DNA of 64,000 bases from a virus: positions 1-64,000 of IMG/VR virus record IMGVR_UViG_3300007513_000001, one strand, 5' to 3'. Positions 8,129-16,339 of this stretch are shown piece by piece. Positions within the stretch are counted from its first letter, which is position 1, and every line of letters begins with the position of its first letter. Under the pieces are notes generated by a model, which was not told where the DNA came from, did no database searches, and was given only the letters and a program-made list of their open reading frames with translations. The position numbers and the translations under genes are program-made.

Positions 8129-8204
8129 GGGACCGTAGCTCAGTTGGCAGAGCACCGGCCTTTTAAGCCGAGAGTCGTGGGTTCGAGCCCCACCGGTCCC
8201 ACCA
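8129..8204 (+). tRNA. tRNA-Lys (UUU)
   Basis: The acceptor GGGACCG pairs with CGGTCCC. The D-arm is typical, the anticodon loop CTTTTAA gives anticodon TTT, and the T-arm is GTGGGTTCGAGCCCCAC. CCA is encoded. The outer pair of the anticodon stem is a C/A mismatch. Confidence 0.95.
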
Positions 8205-8211
8205 TTTTTTT

Positions 8212-8287
8212 GCCGAGATAGCTCAGCTGGCAGAGCTTCTGATTTGTAATCAGATGGTCGCAGGTTCGACTCCTGTTCTCGGCTCCA
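8212..8287 (+). tRNA. tRNA-Thr (UGU)
   Basis: The acceptor GCCGAGA pairs with TCTCGGC, the anticodon arm TCTGA-TTTGTAA-TCAGA gives anticodon TGT, and the T-arm contains AGGTTCGACTCCT. CCA is encoded, seven bases after tRNA-Lys. Confidence 0.95.
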
Positions 8288-8317
8288 TTTAAATTTTATT
8301 CTCGTATATGTATTTTT

Positions 8318-8572
8318 ATGCAGTACGAGTTTTCTTATTACAAATGTCCACTTTGCAAAGGATCGATTAATTGGTCTTTGAATAGCTCGGTTCCGGGAGC
8401 TTCATCACAAGCGTGGTGTTCAAACAGTCTTACATCTTCTAGAGCTAATTGGGATCGAAAATTATCTAAAGTTTGTTTTTGGAAAGGTAAAGTAGAAAGA
8501 AAGAAAAATGGAGAAGTACGATTATTAGACGCTAGCGGCCGTCTTCTAAATCCAGTTTTGTACAAGAAATAA
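8318..8572 (+). CDS. Small zinc-ribbon-like protein
   Basis: The 84-residue product begins MQYEFSYYKCPLCKGS, with a CxxC pair at residues ~10-13 and further cysteines at ~34 and ~52 that could complete a zinc site. The C-terminal half is basic (KGKVERKKNG). No family is recognised and there is no clear ribosome site. Confidence 0.5.
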   Translation: MQYEFSYYKCPLCKGSINWSLNSSVPGASSQAWCSNSLTSSRANWDRKLSKVCFWKGKVERKKNGEVRLLDASGRLLNPVLYKK

Positions 8573-8592
8573 ATTTGAAATAAAATATAGAT

Positions 8593-9792
8593 ATGAAAAT
8601 TAAATCTATTATTTTAGGATTAGCTTTAGCAGGAAATGCATCAGCCCAAGAGCTTAGTTCTAGTGAAACATCTTATACCGGTGCGACTATTTTAGAGGGA
8701 GACTGGGATGTAACTTTCCAGGAAAGCGTTGCAATTGCTGACAGTGATGATACGTTTCCATATGCTTTCTTTGAAGGCAACACGCTCTATGTTGGTAATT
8801 CCGATATTTATGAGAATACAGTTGATGCCATCGTGGAGTTTTTCTGGTTCCAATCTTCGATTGATAGAGGTACAGATTTTTATGTTGCCGTCATCAAGAC
8901 ACGCGCCACTCCAGGACACGACTGTTACTATGCGCCCTGGGATTGGGCACGTGGAGCACAGTGCAAACTTTGGGCAGATGAGTGGTCAGATTGGGGTGAG
9001 TATCCGGTTCTAAGCGTCGAAGCTATGACTGACGTAGAGCGCGAGCAAGGCGCTTTTCGATGGGACTGGTCAGTACCATTTGAAAGTTATGGTATTGATG
9101 CTTATGGGCAAGTAACATTTCAAAGCATATATGGAATTGGTTCTACTTCTGAGGGTGCTGCCATGGCTCATGGCGAATACCAAATGAACGAAGATGGTGA
9201 AATGAAAGCCGAAGGAAGCGTGCAAGTAAAAGGATATCACTCCTCAGAATACAGTGTACAAACCCAATACGAAGTGACACTATATGAATGGGATGTTTTT
9301 GTAGACGGAAGAGCTGATTTGATGGCTTGGGATATGTATCTTAACCTTGGAGCTAGAGAAACGCAATCTGCTTATCACGAATATTTTTTAGCGGTGCAAG
9401 TAGAATCAGGCCAACCATTCACTATAGATCAATTTAACTTTATAAGTAATTTTGATACTGGTTGGTATGATCCATTTCGACACGAGCTTGGAATTTCATT
9501 AGAGGGGATGACAATTAGCCAGCCTTATTATGAGCCAGTGGCTGATACAGAAGATCCGGATTCTAATGAAGAAGATACGGGATCCTCCGCGGGATATCAA
9601 GACACCGGAGTAGAGCAAAACTCTGACAAAGATACGGCATCATCGTTTGAGTTCGGAGATAGCTCGCAAGAGCCGGGGAGCAAATCATCTAGTGGGTGTT
9701 CTTGTTCTACCAGCTCAACTAATAGAGCTGGTCTCTTATTTGGATTATTAGCTTTATTTTCTCGTAGAAAAGAAAATCATGTCGGGGCGTAG
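8593..9792 (+). CDS. Exported protein with MYXO-CTERM-like C-terminal sorting signal
   Basis: A 399-residue protein with a signal peptide ([18 protein letters not shown]) and a beta-rich, Trp/Tyr-rich middle. An Asp/Thr/Glu linker with repeated DTG-type runs follows (~315-355), then SSSGCSC, a hydrophobic helix ([11 protein letters not shown]) and a basic end (SRRKE). Cys-containing linker, helix and basic tail is the MYXO-CTERM pattern of Myxococcota surface proteins. The protein may be a host-derived surface factor expressed during infection or lysogeny. Its last codons and stop lie inside the tRNA-Pro gene. Confidence 0.75.
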   Translation: MKIKSIILGLALAGNASAQELSSSETSYTGATILEGDWDVTFQESVAIADSDDTFPYAFFEGNTLYVGNSDIYENTVDAIVEFFWFQSSIDRGTDFYVAVIKTRATPGHDCYYAPWDWARGAQCKLWADEWSDWGEYPVLSVEAMTDVEREQGAFRWDWSVPFESYGIDAYGQVTFQSIYGIGSTSEGAAMAHGEYQMNEDGEMKAEGSVQVKGYHSSEYSVQTQYEVTLYEWDVFVDGRADLMAWDMYLNLGARETQSAYHEYFLAVQVESGQPFTIDQFNFISNFDTGWYDPFRHELGISLEGMTISQPYYEPVADTEDPDSNEEDTGSSAGYQDTGVEQNSDKDTASSFEFGDSSQEPGSKSSSGCSCSTSSTNRAGLLFGLLALFSRRKENHVGA

Positions 9793-9859
9793 CGCAGTCT
9801 GGCAGCGCATCTGCTTTGGGAGCAGAGGGTCGTAGGTTCGAATCCTGCCGCCCCGACCA
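9783..9859 (+). tRNA. tRNA-Pro (UGG)
   Basis: A 77-base tRNA. The acceptor CGGGGCG pairs with CGCCCCG, the anticodon loop TTTGGGA gives anticodon TGG, and the T-arm is GTAGGTTCGAATCCTGC. CCA is encoded. Its first ten bases are also the end and stop codon of the preceding gene. Confidence 0.95.
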
Positions 9860-9889
9860 CTTATAAAATTAAAGTTCGCAGCTATAACC

Positions 9890-10615
9890 ATGTTGATTTC
9901 TCCTAACCATAAATTTATCTTTTTTAAACCAATGAAATGCGCTGGTTCTTCAGTGGAGTTTGCGCTTTATCAGAATTGTGGTGAAGAAGCTTTGTGCACT
10001 GGTGGAATCGATGATGAAACAGACCGCGGCTTTGTTCAACGAAATAACGTTTTTTATGAAGGCGAAGAATTAAAATATAGATTTCATTCACACACCTGGC
10101 CAGCTTTATTTTATGAAAGAATTGCTGATCAGTCTATTTGGGAAGAATATAAGAAAATTACTATAGTAAGAAACCCATGGGACATGCTAGTGTCTTATTA
10201 TTGGCACTTTAGACATCAACGCGCAAACTGTAATCAATGGCTAGATATAAAAGAAGATGATTCTCCCGACCAGATAAAGTGGAAGTTCGAAAGTTTTTTG
10301 ACATTATTATCTAAAATGGACAGCATATTTCCAGGAGCAGTATACACTAATGATTCGCCAATAAATTACGCATCAACAATAAGCGAAGCCTTTATAGATG
10401 ATAATATAGATTTTTATTTATCGTTTGAAAACATTCAAGAAGACTATATCGAGCTTTGTGATAAACTCTCTATTCCAACTACAAAATTGCCACGATTCAA
10501 AACGCGATATAGAAAAATAGAGATGTCCTACAAAAACTATTACAACAAAACAACTCAAGAAGCAGTATACATGAGATTTCCTAAAACAATAGAAAAGTTC
10601 GGTTATAAGTTCTAA
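9890..10615 (+). CDS. Sulfotransferase-family protein
   Basis: The 241-residue product has the 5'-phosphosulfate loop (FFKPMKCAGSSVE, residues ~11-23), a conserved His-rich segment (FHSHTW) and the 3'-phosphate binding motif (IVRNPWDMLVSYYW, near residue 90). These are the PAPS-binding elements of sulfotransferases. It would transfer sulfate from PAPS to a sugar or other acceptor, perhaps altering the host surface or a phage glycan. The acceptor is unknown. Confidence 0.78.
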   Translation: MLISPNHKFIFFKPMKCAGSSVEFALYQNCGEEALCTGGIDDETDRGFVQRNNVFYEGEELKYRFHSHTWPALFYERIADQSIWEEYKKITIVRNPWDMLVSYYWHFRHQRANCNQWLDIKEDDSPDQIKWKFESFLTLLSKMDSIFPGAVYTNDSPINYASTISEAFIDDNIDFYLSFENIQEDYIELCDKLSIPTTKLPRFKTRYRKIEMSYKNYYNKTTQEAVYMRFPKTIEKFGYKF

Positions 10616-10631
10616 CGTTATACTTATTTTT

Positions 10632-10814
10632 GTGGAATCCATAGAAGAGTGTATAGAATTATCAATAGTTTCAATGTTGGCAGGAGCATTGTTTTCTCTT
10701 TTTTTTATGAAAAAATGTTTAGTGCCTGAAGATGTAAATTTGTTTTTATTACATGAGCAACTTTCTTATGAAGAATTAAATCTAGAAGATTTAAAATCAG
10801 AATCAGTTGATTAA
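10632..10814 (+). CDS. 60-residue membrane protein
   Basis: The start is uncertain (GTG at 10632, weak ribosome site). One transmembrane helix (IVSMLAGALFSLFFM) is followed by an acidic Leu-rich tail. The frame ends 20 bases before the next gene. No homologue is recognised. Confidence 0.45.
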   Translation: MESIEECIELSIVSMLAGALFSLFFMKKCLVPEDVNLFLLHEQLSYEELNLEDLKSESVD

Positions 10815-10834
10815 ATTTAATCAATGGAGGCCAA

Positions 10835-11182
10835 ATGGGAGAATTAGTAGATTTAGAAGAATATCGTCTTAAAAAAGAAGCTGAAGAAAAAATTAAAACT
10901 GAAGAAGAAATTGAGCTCTTGCGCGAAGAACTCGAAGAAATAATGGCACGCCTCAGTCTTTCTCCGAATCTTGATTCTTGTCCAGTTTATCCAGAAGATT
11001 ATTACAGTTCAATATCTTCTGAAGGTTTTTACTTTTCTACAGTTTGGCCTCCGTATAGCGAATATCGAAAAGATATTCAAGATGAAGAAGATTTATACAG
11101 TCTTGCTTGGACGCCGGATATTCCTAAGTGGTGCATAGATTTGAAAATTTACGATGAGGAACACACCCCGCGTGAAGATTAA
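10835..11182 (+). CDS. Acidic coiled-coil protein, unknown
   Basis: The ATG at 10835 has GGAGG upstream. Residues 5-45 form a Glu/Lys-rich coiled coil (MGELVDLEEYRLKKEAEEK). The rest is acidic with several aromatic residues. 115 residues; no family recognised. Confidence 0.65.
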   Translation: MGELVDLEEYRLKKEAEEKIKTEEEIELLREELEEIMARLSLSPNLDSCPVYPEDYYSSISSEGFYFSTVWPPYSEYRKDIQDEEDLYSLAWTPDIPKWCIDLKIYDEEHTPRED

Positions 11183-11204
11183 ATTTATTAAACTCTAGTT
11201 TGGA

Positions 11205-11304
11205 TTCGACCCACCTACTTTTTAAAAGAGAGAAAACAATGAAAAAAAATATATTCTTTCAGGCCGGAGGCCGTTCGACCCACCTGGTTTTTAATTTAAG
11301 CGAT
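11205..11304 (+). repeat. Direct repeat TTCGACCCACCT
   Basis: TTCGACCCACCT followed after two variable bases by TTTTTAA occurs near 11206 and again near 11275. Both copies read Ser-Thr-His-Leu in the same frame; the second lies inside the small gene at 11239. It may be a remnant of a local duplication. Confidence 0.5.
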
Positions 11305-11376
11305 GTGATAGTCGTAAACCACGATGGTGGTTTCCTCCATCCCACGGCTCCGTCAACACAGGGGGCCCAGATATGA
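11239..11376 (+). CDS. 45-residue small protein, uncertain
   Basis: The ATG at 11239 follows AGAGAG. The product begins MKKNIFFQAGGRSTHLVF and ends overlapping the next start by ATGA, which favours a real gene. The function is unknown. Confidence 0.4.
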   Translation: MKKNIFFQAGGRSTHLVFNLSDVIVVNHDGGFLHPTAPSTQGAQI

Positions 11377-11711
11377 CCCGTATTATACCGATAATAGTGG
11401 TATTATGTTCCATAGGTTGTGCCAAGCACCGAACAACTCAGGCCCTAGAGATGCATCCTTCCGCGTGGTGGCAGTCTACTGGATCGCCATGTACCGATGC
11501 GTTACAGATTAATACTGTCGCCGAGGGATGCAGCACAGTGAACACTTCAATAATCAATAACACGTGGCTCGAGCTTCGATGCGAAGACGAAATAGAGGGT
11601 CCATGGTCTCAATCATGGTGGCTCTTCACCCCCGCCGGAATCGAACCCCTGCCGGGGTATACGCCAGTATGCGTCGATCCGTCTGGAACGCTAAGTATTC
11701 GTGACCAATAA
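11373..11711 (+). CDS. Lipoprotein, 112 residues
   Basis: It has a short signal peptide with a lipobox ending SIGC at residue 16. The mature part is Trp- and Cys-rich and probably sits on a membrane surface. The role is unknown; it opens a block of exported proteins (11.4-13.4 kb). Confidence 0.65.
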   Translation: MTRIIPIIVVLCSIGCAKHRTTQALEMHPSAWWQSTGSPCTDALQINTVAEGCSTVNTSIINNTWLELRCEDEIEGPWSQSWWLFTPAGIEPLPGYTPVCVDPSGTLSIRDQ

Positions 11712-11777
11712 TAATTTTTTTTAGAGATCTGTGACGGATCATGCGCTGGGTGCATATGTAATTAATGAGTGTACCCA

Positions 11778-11990
11778 ATGCGCCCCTCTCTCCGTCCTCA
11801 TGTCTCGATTCCCCTGCTCCTCGCCAGTGCTGCGCTGGCGGGGTGCTTCGGAAAAAATCAACGCGTGGAAGATCCCGCCTCGCTCGTTCACGAGCGATAC
11901 AGCGTAGAATTCCTCGAAGATGATGAATTCGAATTAGACGACCTGCCAGAAGCAGGCGACACCGGAGCTGAGGGAGAGGACATCGAGTAG
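11778..11990 (+). CDS. Small lipoprotein with acidic tail
   Basis: The ATG at 11778 is preferred to the GTG at 11769. It has a signal peptide with lipobox LAGC (residue ~23) and a highly acidic C-terminus ending EAGDTGAEGEDIE. Asp/Thr/Gly-rich tails of this sort are common in Myxococcota lipoproteins. It lies three bases before the protease gene. Confidence 0.6.
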   Translation: MRPSLRPHVSIPLLLASAALAGCFGKNQRVEDPASLVHERYSVEFLEDDEFELDDLPEAGDTGAEGEDIE

Positions 11991-11993
11991 ATT

Positions 11994-12629
11994 ATGCGCC
12001 AGTGCGTTCGCTGGATATGCATGTCCGCGATAGCGCTGCTATGCATGGCAAATGGACCGGTCCCTGCGCCCATGATTTACGACGCTGAAGATCTAGTGTC
12101 GATGCACCCAGATACTCAAGAGGCGATCCGGTTTCGTAGGCGGCCAATTTTATCTGCGTGGTGGGCCGAAACACCCGCGGTGCGGGTGTGCGCATCGAGT
12201 GGAGTCTCTGAAGCCAGGATGAATCGCGCCCTGGATTATTGGCGCCGGCTTGGATATAATCTAGATCGAGTGTGGTACGACGATGGATCGGCGCTCTGCA
12301 CTGGACCAGGCGTGAGCGGCGAAATTACGATTGCGATCGTCAACTCGGACGTGCCGGTTGGGAACAACCTGGCCGTGACGCAGAATTTCCACAACCGGCA
12401 TACGCATGAGATGATTCGAGCAAGAATCTGGGTCTTTCCTGCGACTGTCGGAAAAGAATTACTGCTTGAGCACGAGCTGGGGCATGCCCTGGGGTGGGCC
12501 CACTATAACAGGTACTTACACGTTATGAATGCCGACTATGCTGAGATTGGACACGACTCCACCGGGCTTCGGTCAAGAGAGTACCAGGCTGAAAAACAGC
12601 GGATTCAAGAGAGTATACGCAAGGATTAA
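11994..12629 (+). CDS. Exported matrixin-like zinc metalloprotease
   Basis: The 211-residue product has an N-terminal signal peptide (CVRWICMSAIALLCMANG) and a C-terminal metzincin active site. HELGHALGWAH (160-170) supplies the three zinc His residues and the catalytic Glu, and VMN (177-179) is the Met-turn. Matrixins cut proteins outside the cytoplasm. No propeptide Cys switch is obvious. With the two lipoproteins before it, it could remodel the host envelope or degrade competitors' proteins. Confidence 0.82.
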   Translation: MRQCVRWICMSAIALLCMANGPVPAPMIYDAEDLVSMHPDTQEAIRFRRRPILSAWWAETPAVRVCASSGVSEARMNRALDYWRRLGYNLDRVWYDDGSALCTGPGVSGEITIAIVNSDVPVGNNLAVTQNFHNRHTHEMIRARIWVFPATVGKELLLEHELGHALGWAHYNRYLHVMNADYAEIGHDSTGLRSREYQAEKQRIQESIRKD

Positions 12630-12698
12630 CAGTGACTTGTAAAATTTATGTAACAAAAAAACGTAACAGAGTTGCGCTCAAGCGCCAGTTGGGCCGAA

Positions 12699-12968
12699 AT
12701 GCACAAAATTAATCCTCCGGCCGAAGAATTTGCTACTGGAGATCTAGTGAGCTGGACGGGAGAATGTTACCTGATGTCTGGTCGACTATCTGGAGAGATG
12801 GGAGCCCATGAGCTGACACAAGTGACTTATAGAGAGACTCGTACTGGACTGGTTATTAATAGGGTCGGCGATCATATTGAAGTGATGCACGGTAAACGAT
12901 TTTATATCTTGCAGCTAATGCTTCCGATAGAAAAATTGGTAGTGTGGAAGGAGGAGATGTGGTCTTAG
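12699..12968 (+). CDS. SH3-like small protein (GDLV family)
   Basis: The ATG at 12699 is chosen over an upstream TTG. After a ten-residue lead, FATGDLVSWTG matches the opening of the MKVGDLV proteins that dominate 16-32 kb, followed by beta-strand-type sequence. 89 residues; a probable small barrel of unknown function. Confidence 0.5.
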   Translation: MHKINPPAEEFATGDLVSWTGECYLMSGRLSGEMGAHELTQVTYRETRTGLVINRVGDHIEVMHGKRFYILQLMLPIEKLVVWKEEMWS

Positions 12969-13405
12969 CAATGGGATTATTGATGGGGTGTTTTCAGAGC
13001 GCCGCACCAGAAGAGACGCTCCCTGGTTCGTGGAGCACTTGGGTAAATCAAGAGATTACAGGCTTGATCGATGTGAACACTCAGATCCACACGCAGCTCT
13101 GGCTTGAAGACGATGAAATTGTGGGTTGGCTCTATCATACCAAGGGAACGTGGGAGCTACAAGACCAATATATTACGCCTCCCTGTGACCCAGAGTGGGT
13201 TCACGGCACCTACCGTGAAGATACTTGGGGTTACCATATATCTTGCATGTACGTAGGTGATAAGTGTCTTTCTACTCGGGTGCACCCAGAGAGCGTAGAA
13301 GTAGACTTGGGAGATCTATCTTACGGAATGCTGGGCTGGATTAAGCTAGAAGATCGAATCGATCCTCCTGAAAATGGTAAAGAAGAATTCGAGTGCCAAA
13401 AATAA
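12959..13405 (+). CDS. Probable lipoprotein
   Basis: The start is uncertain: GTG at 12959 lies close to GGAGG (12950-12954), and ATG 12971 is the alternative. LLMGC, a lipobox, follows a very short hydrophobic stretch. The mature part (~135 residues) is Trp-rich and beta-type with paired cysteines, suggesting an extracytoplasmic domain. It overlaps the preceding small gene by 10 bases. Confidence 0.5.
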   Translation: MVLAMGLLMGCFQSAAPEETLPGSWSTWVNQEITGLIDVNTQIHTQLWLEDDEIVGWLYHTKGTWELQDQYITPPCDPEWVHGTYREDTWGYHISCMYVGDKCLSTRVHPESVEVDLGDLSYGMLGWIKLEDRIDPPENGKEEFECQK

Positions 13406-13423
13406 CTTAAGTTTTTTGGTTCG

Positions 13424-13456
13424 TTCTGTAAAAAAAGGCCTCAGATTTGGTATAAT
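13424..13456 (+). promoter_or_regulatory. Family promoter P2
   Basis: TTCTGTAAAAAA starts at 13424 and TATAAT is at 13451-13456, followed by ACTAATATAAGG. The 18-base spacing is kept. It precedes the GC3-rich gene at 13496. Confidence 0.88.
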
Positions 13457-13495
13457 ACTAATATAAGGAAGGAACCTCTCAATCCAGGAGAACAC

Positions 13496-14344
13496 ATGCC
13501 TCGCAAGTCAGCTAAACTTCGACTCTCTCAAGCTGAAGAGCTCTACAAGAGTTATAGCGATGAGGGAATGACCGAATCCAAAGGTGGTCGCTTCATTCGT
13601 GACATGATTGCTCGTCTCTCTCGAGGCCGTGGTCTCTCTAAGGGACAGCGAAACTGGCTTGATAGCCTCATCGAAGAAGGAGTCCCCCAGCCCAAGGGTG
13701 ACCAGGTGCTGCTCGCCAAAATCGACCAAGCGATTGAAACTCCGGGAATGGAGCGTCGACGCGACATCCTCTCCGATTTCCGTCGGAAGGTGTTCAATGG
13801 TTGGAATCTCTCTCCCAAGCAGACTCAGTGGCTCAGTTCGATGATTGCTGATGCTGAGACTCTCCGAATCGAAGGTCCATGGACTCCGAACGAAGAGCAG
13901 CTCCAAGACATGCGCGATATCGCCGCACTGTCTCGTGGATACAATTCGGTATACTGGTCTACGCATGGCGGCACTTGGCGAGCTGTGGAGAAGATTCGAG
14001 CTTACCTCGAGGTCCTGGATAAAGGAACCCTAGAAGCCCGGGTTGAATTGGCCCCCATTGCACTCGATGAGTGGTGCATCAACAAGGCGAAGAAGGCTAT
14101 GGCTGGCCGGATTCGCGAACTCCGCGAGAAGCCGTACGTTGTTATGGGCGACCTGGTCTGGACCCGGTATCGCGACCCAGGAGCGCTCTGGAATGAACCG
14201 TACCAGTGGTTCCGCGCTCCAGTCTGCGGAAGCCCTGAAATCTCTGAAAAGGGAGAGGTCGTCTATCCGGTGCTCAACCCAGTTCTCGGGCTCATTATGG
14301 TCACAAACCAACAGATTGCCAAGCGCAAGCCGAAAGGAGCATAA
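13496..14344 (+). CDS. 282-residue protein with internal helical repeat, highly expressed type
   Basis: The first gene after P2, with codon use richer in C/G than its neighbours. Two similar helical units, GLSKGQRNWLDSLI (~54-67) and NLSPKQTQWLSSMI (~104-117), suggest an internal duplication. The C-terminal third has a Trp/Pro-rich beta region including VMGDLVWTRYRD, like the GDLV proteins. No family is recognised. The basic N-terminus suggests nucleic acid contact, which is inference. Confidence 0.75.
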   Translation: MPRKSAKLRLSQAEELYKSYSDEGMTESKGGRFIRDMIARLSRGRGLSKGQRNWLDSLIEEGVPQPKGDQVLLAKIDQAIETPGMERRRDILSDFRRKVFNGWNLSPKQTQWLSSMIADAETLRIEGPWTPNEEQLQDMRDIAALSRGYNSVYWSTHGGTWRAVEKIRAYLEVLDKGTLEARVELAPIALDEWCINKAKKAMAGRIRELREKPYVVMGDLVWTRYRDPGALWNEPYQWFRAPVCGSPEISEKGEVVYPVLNPVLGLIMVTNQQIAKRKPKGA

Positions 14345-14584
14345 ATGAAAAGTGTAGCAGAAGTAGTAATGAACTACAAGATGATGGAGCGCTTCGGCGG
14401 CTCTATGCTTCGCGAAGTGAAGTGGCAATATGCTGAAATGGCCGAAGGGCGTGACGGCGGTTCACTTGGCTTTGTTCCGGATGACTGGCCAGGTGACAAC
14501 CAGCCAACTTGCCGAGAATACAACTACCCTGGTTATTCAGATAGCTTCTTTCAGGAAGTACGTGATCTCATGGGATGGAAATAA
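14345..14584 (+). CDS. 79-residue protein, unknown
   Basis: It starts directly after the previous stop, probably in the same operon. It begins MKSVAEVVMNYKMM and is acidic and aromatic toward the C-terminus. No motif is recognised. Confidence 0.55.
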   Translation: MKSVAEVVMNYKMMERFGGSMLREVKWQYAEMAEGRDGGSLGFVPDDWPGDNQPTCREYNYPGYSDSFFQEVRDLMGWK

Positions 14585-14585
14585 T

Positions 14586-14897
14586 ATGCGCCGCAAGAAA
14601 GTTAGGTCTGGAGAGAATATCTCTTTCATCGCTAAATATCTGTTTGATAATCCTGGCGCGAGGCAAGGGGAAATCCGGCAGGCGCTTTGCCAGCAAAACG
14701 GCGTAGAGTGGACTACCCCCACTGAAATGAGAGGGCAATATACAACATATTTTTGCAGTGGCTGGATTGGAGGTTCATCTTGGCCGCGTAATCCGTGCGG
14801 CAGATACTGGACTCGAATGATACGTCCGGACGGAAAGACGGGATACATGCTGACCATAGAGGGAATCTCAAAAGTTAACTTGGAGGAAACACAATGA
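14586..14897 (+). CDS. Possible winged-helix DNA-binding protein
   Basis: The ATG at 14586 is one base after the previous stop; a longer frame from 14430 overlaps the upstream gene and is rejected. Residues ~10-40 (FIAKYLFDNPGARQGEIRQAL) look like a helix-turn-helix, and a Gly/Trp-rich wing-like region follows (~50-85). 103 residues. A transcription regulator role is plausible but unproven. Confidence 0.5.
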   Translation: MRRKKVRSGENISFIAKYLFDNPGARQGEIRQALCQQNGVEWTTPTEMRGQYTTYFCSGWIGGSSWPRNPCGRYWTRMIRPDGKTGYMLTIEGISKVNLEETQ

Positions 14898-15238
14898 ACA
14901 ACACACGAAATCTTATGGAGCAACTCCGTAACCACGACTGGTATTACGCGTATAGCGATGATCATCGAGTCTGGACACGCGGAGAACAAGAAAATAAACG
15001 CCTTCGAGCGCTACTGGCAGATTTTCAATGTCCTTACGAGATGAGTAAGCTGCGAATGGCAGTACACAACATGGTCGTTGAAGATTACGTAGAAGAAAAA
15101 CCAGGTCGGTGGTTTCGTCAAGGAAATAAGTATCCAAATATCGCCCCCACGAAACGCTCAGAGTTGATGCATCGAGCAGACCAAGTTCAAATCTTGGCTT
15201 GGATTGAAGCTCAAGATAGGAAGTGGAATAATGTTTGA
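14894..15238 (+). CDS. 114-residue helical protein, unknown
   Basis: It overlaps the previous gene by four bases, with GGAGG upstream of the ATG. Charged and mainly helical, with several Trp residues (DWYYAYSDDHRVWTRGE). No family is recognised. Confidence 0.6.
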   Translation: MNNTRNLMEQLRNHDWYYAYSDDHRVWTRGEQENKRLRALLADFQCPYEMSKLRMAVHNMVVEDYVEEKPGRWFRQGNKYPNIAPTKRSELMHRADQVQILAWIEAQDRKWNNV

Positions 15239-15377
15239 TTTTTTAATTGAATTGCAACCGGGAGCTGCGGTAATAGCAGCTTTGGCTGGACTCTTTGTTG
15301 CTGGCCACGTTCTCAATTACTTGCTTGAAACTGCCTATTGGGCTTTTATTGACTGGAAAAACAAGGAGAAAAAATAA
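15231..15377 (+). CDS. 48-residue membrane protein
   Basis: The ATG at 15231 overlaps the previous gene by eight bases. A single transmembrane helix (AAVIAALAGLFVAGHVLNYLL) is followed by a basic end (WKNKEKK). It is coupled to the next gene by TAATG. Confidence 0.5.
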   Translation: MFDFLIELQPGAAVIAALAGLFVAGHVLNYLLETAYWAFIDWKNKEKK

Positions 15378-15598
15378 TGCAACCTGGTGAAGTGAAGATG
15401 TGGCTGGATCAAGGGCCAGCAGTACTGCTAGAAGAATGTGAAGTCGAAGACCCAATTTCTATTGTTGATGCTGCTCTAGATGACACTGTCCCAGTAACAG
15501 AAACTGGTTGGATTATTCATTTGCTAGCTACTGGAGAAATCTTGAGCGTACACGAAGGCACACTACATAACAACCTTGATGGAGACGTCGACGAGTAA
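15377..15598 (+). CDS. Acidic small protein, SH3-like
   Basis: 73 residues. MQPGEVKMWLDQGPAVLLEE followed by WIIHLLATGEILSVHE has the strand order of the small GDLV barrels, without the exact opening motif. It ends acidic (DGDVDE). Confidence 0.5.
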   Translation: MQPGEVKMWLDQGPAVLLEECEVEDPISIVDAALDDTVPVTETGWIIHLLATGEILSVHEGTLHNNLDGDVDE

Positions 15599-15649
15599 AG
15601 CAGCTTATAGTTGATCATTTGCAGTCTAAGTTGCTATTTATTAGCTGTG

Positions 15650-15889
15650 ATGAAGCTAAAAGACGTTGCAGAAATAATCAGGTGTGATATTCCAGACTTG
15701 ACCGAAGGACCCTTCGACGTCGAGATAGAATCTGACGATGGCGGAAGTCATATCGTCGTTAGAATAGAAGATCACGAAGATGGTAAAAGAATCTTGAAAC
15801 ACTTAACTACAGAATATTCAGGGACCCGATCATTAGTCATGCTAGTACCAGAAGGCTGGATTCAAGTTCACAATAATTTCAATAAATAA
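15650..15889 (+). CDS. 79-residue acidic alpha/beta protein, unknown
   Basis: The ATG at 15650 is the most likely start; an upstream TTG is weak. Helix (MKLKDVAEIIRCD), then strands with many Asp/Glu. No family is recognised. It ends nine bases before promoter P3. Confidence 0.5.
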   Translation: MKLKDVAEIIRCDIPDLTEGPFDVEIESDDGGSHIVVRIEDHEDGKRILKHLTTEYSGTRSLVMLVPEGWIQVHNNFNK

Positions 15890-15897
15890 TTTGTCGA

Positions 15898-15930
15898 TTC
15901 TGTAAAAAAAGCCTCTCTGTATGGTATAAT
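15898..15930 (+). promoter_or_regulatory. Family promoter P3
   Basis: TTCTGTAAAAAA (15898) and TATAAT (15925-15930) are followed by AGTACTATAA. Spacing 18. It precedes the gene at 15959. Confidence 0.88.
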
Positions 15931-15958
15931 AGTACTATAAACAAGGAAAGGAGATTCC

Positions 15959-16339
15959 ATGCGAAAGAACGATCTAGTCAAGCTCAACGTTGCAAAGTGT
16001 TTCACGATGAAGTACGGGGGCAAGCGAACTTTCCCGCTCACGAATGGATTTAACGACGAAGAAGGTACTGTCGAGGGTTTCTTCAAGCTGACTCAAGAAG
16101 ACCGGGCTCGACTCCGGGCATCGGGTCGATATGACGGAATCGACAGCGGCGGAGAGTCAAAGCTCGTCCCTAGCGAGGGGCTTGCTAAGCTGAAGAGAGA
16201 TTATGTTTACCAAGTCCTTCGAGCTCGGACCGCTGCGGTTCGCAACTACCGACGCGAGGGTGGTCTTGCCCTGGTTCTCTGCACCAACACTGGACGAAAC
16301 ATTTACATTAAACGCGAACTTTTGGAGGTTGTGAGCTAA
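15959..16339 (+). CDS. 126-residue basic protein, first gene after P3
   Basis: The ATG at 15959 follows GGAAAGGAG. It contains KNDLVKLNVAK at the start, similar in style to the GDLV proteins, and EGTVEGFFKL, with YRREGGLALVL toward the end. Basic, GC3-rich, probably a barrel-type protein. The function is unknown. Confidence 0.65.
   Translation: MRKNDLVKLNVAKCFTMKYGGKRTFPLTNGFNDEEGTVEGFFKLTQEDRARLRASGRYDGIDSGGESKLVPSEGLAKLKRDYVYQVLRARTAAVRNYRREGGLALVLCTNTGRNIYIKRELLEVVS

Noticed and set aside
11200-11230. tmRNA 5' end, suggested by TTTGGATTCGAC
   Set aside because: No matching tRNA-like 3' half with CCA is found downstream, and the string repeats at 11275 inside a small gene.
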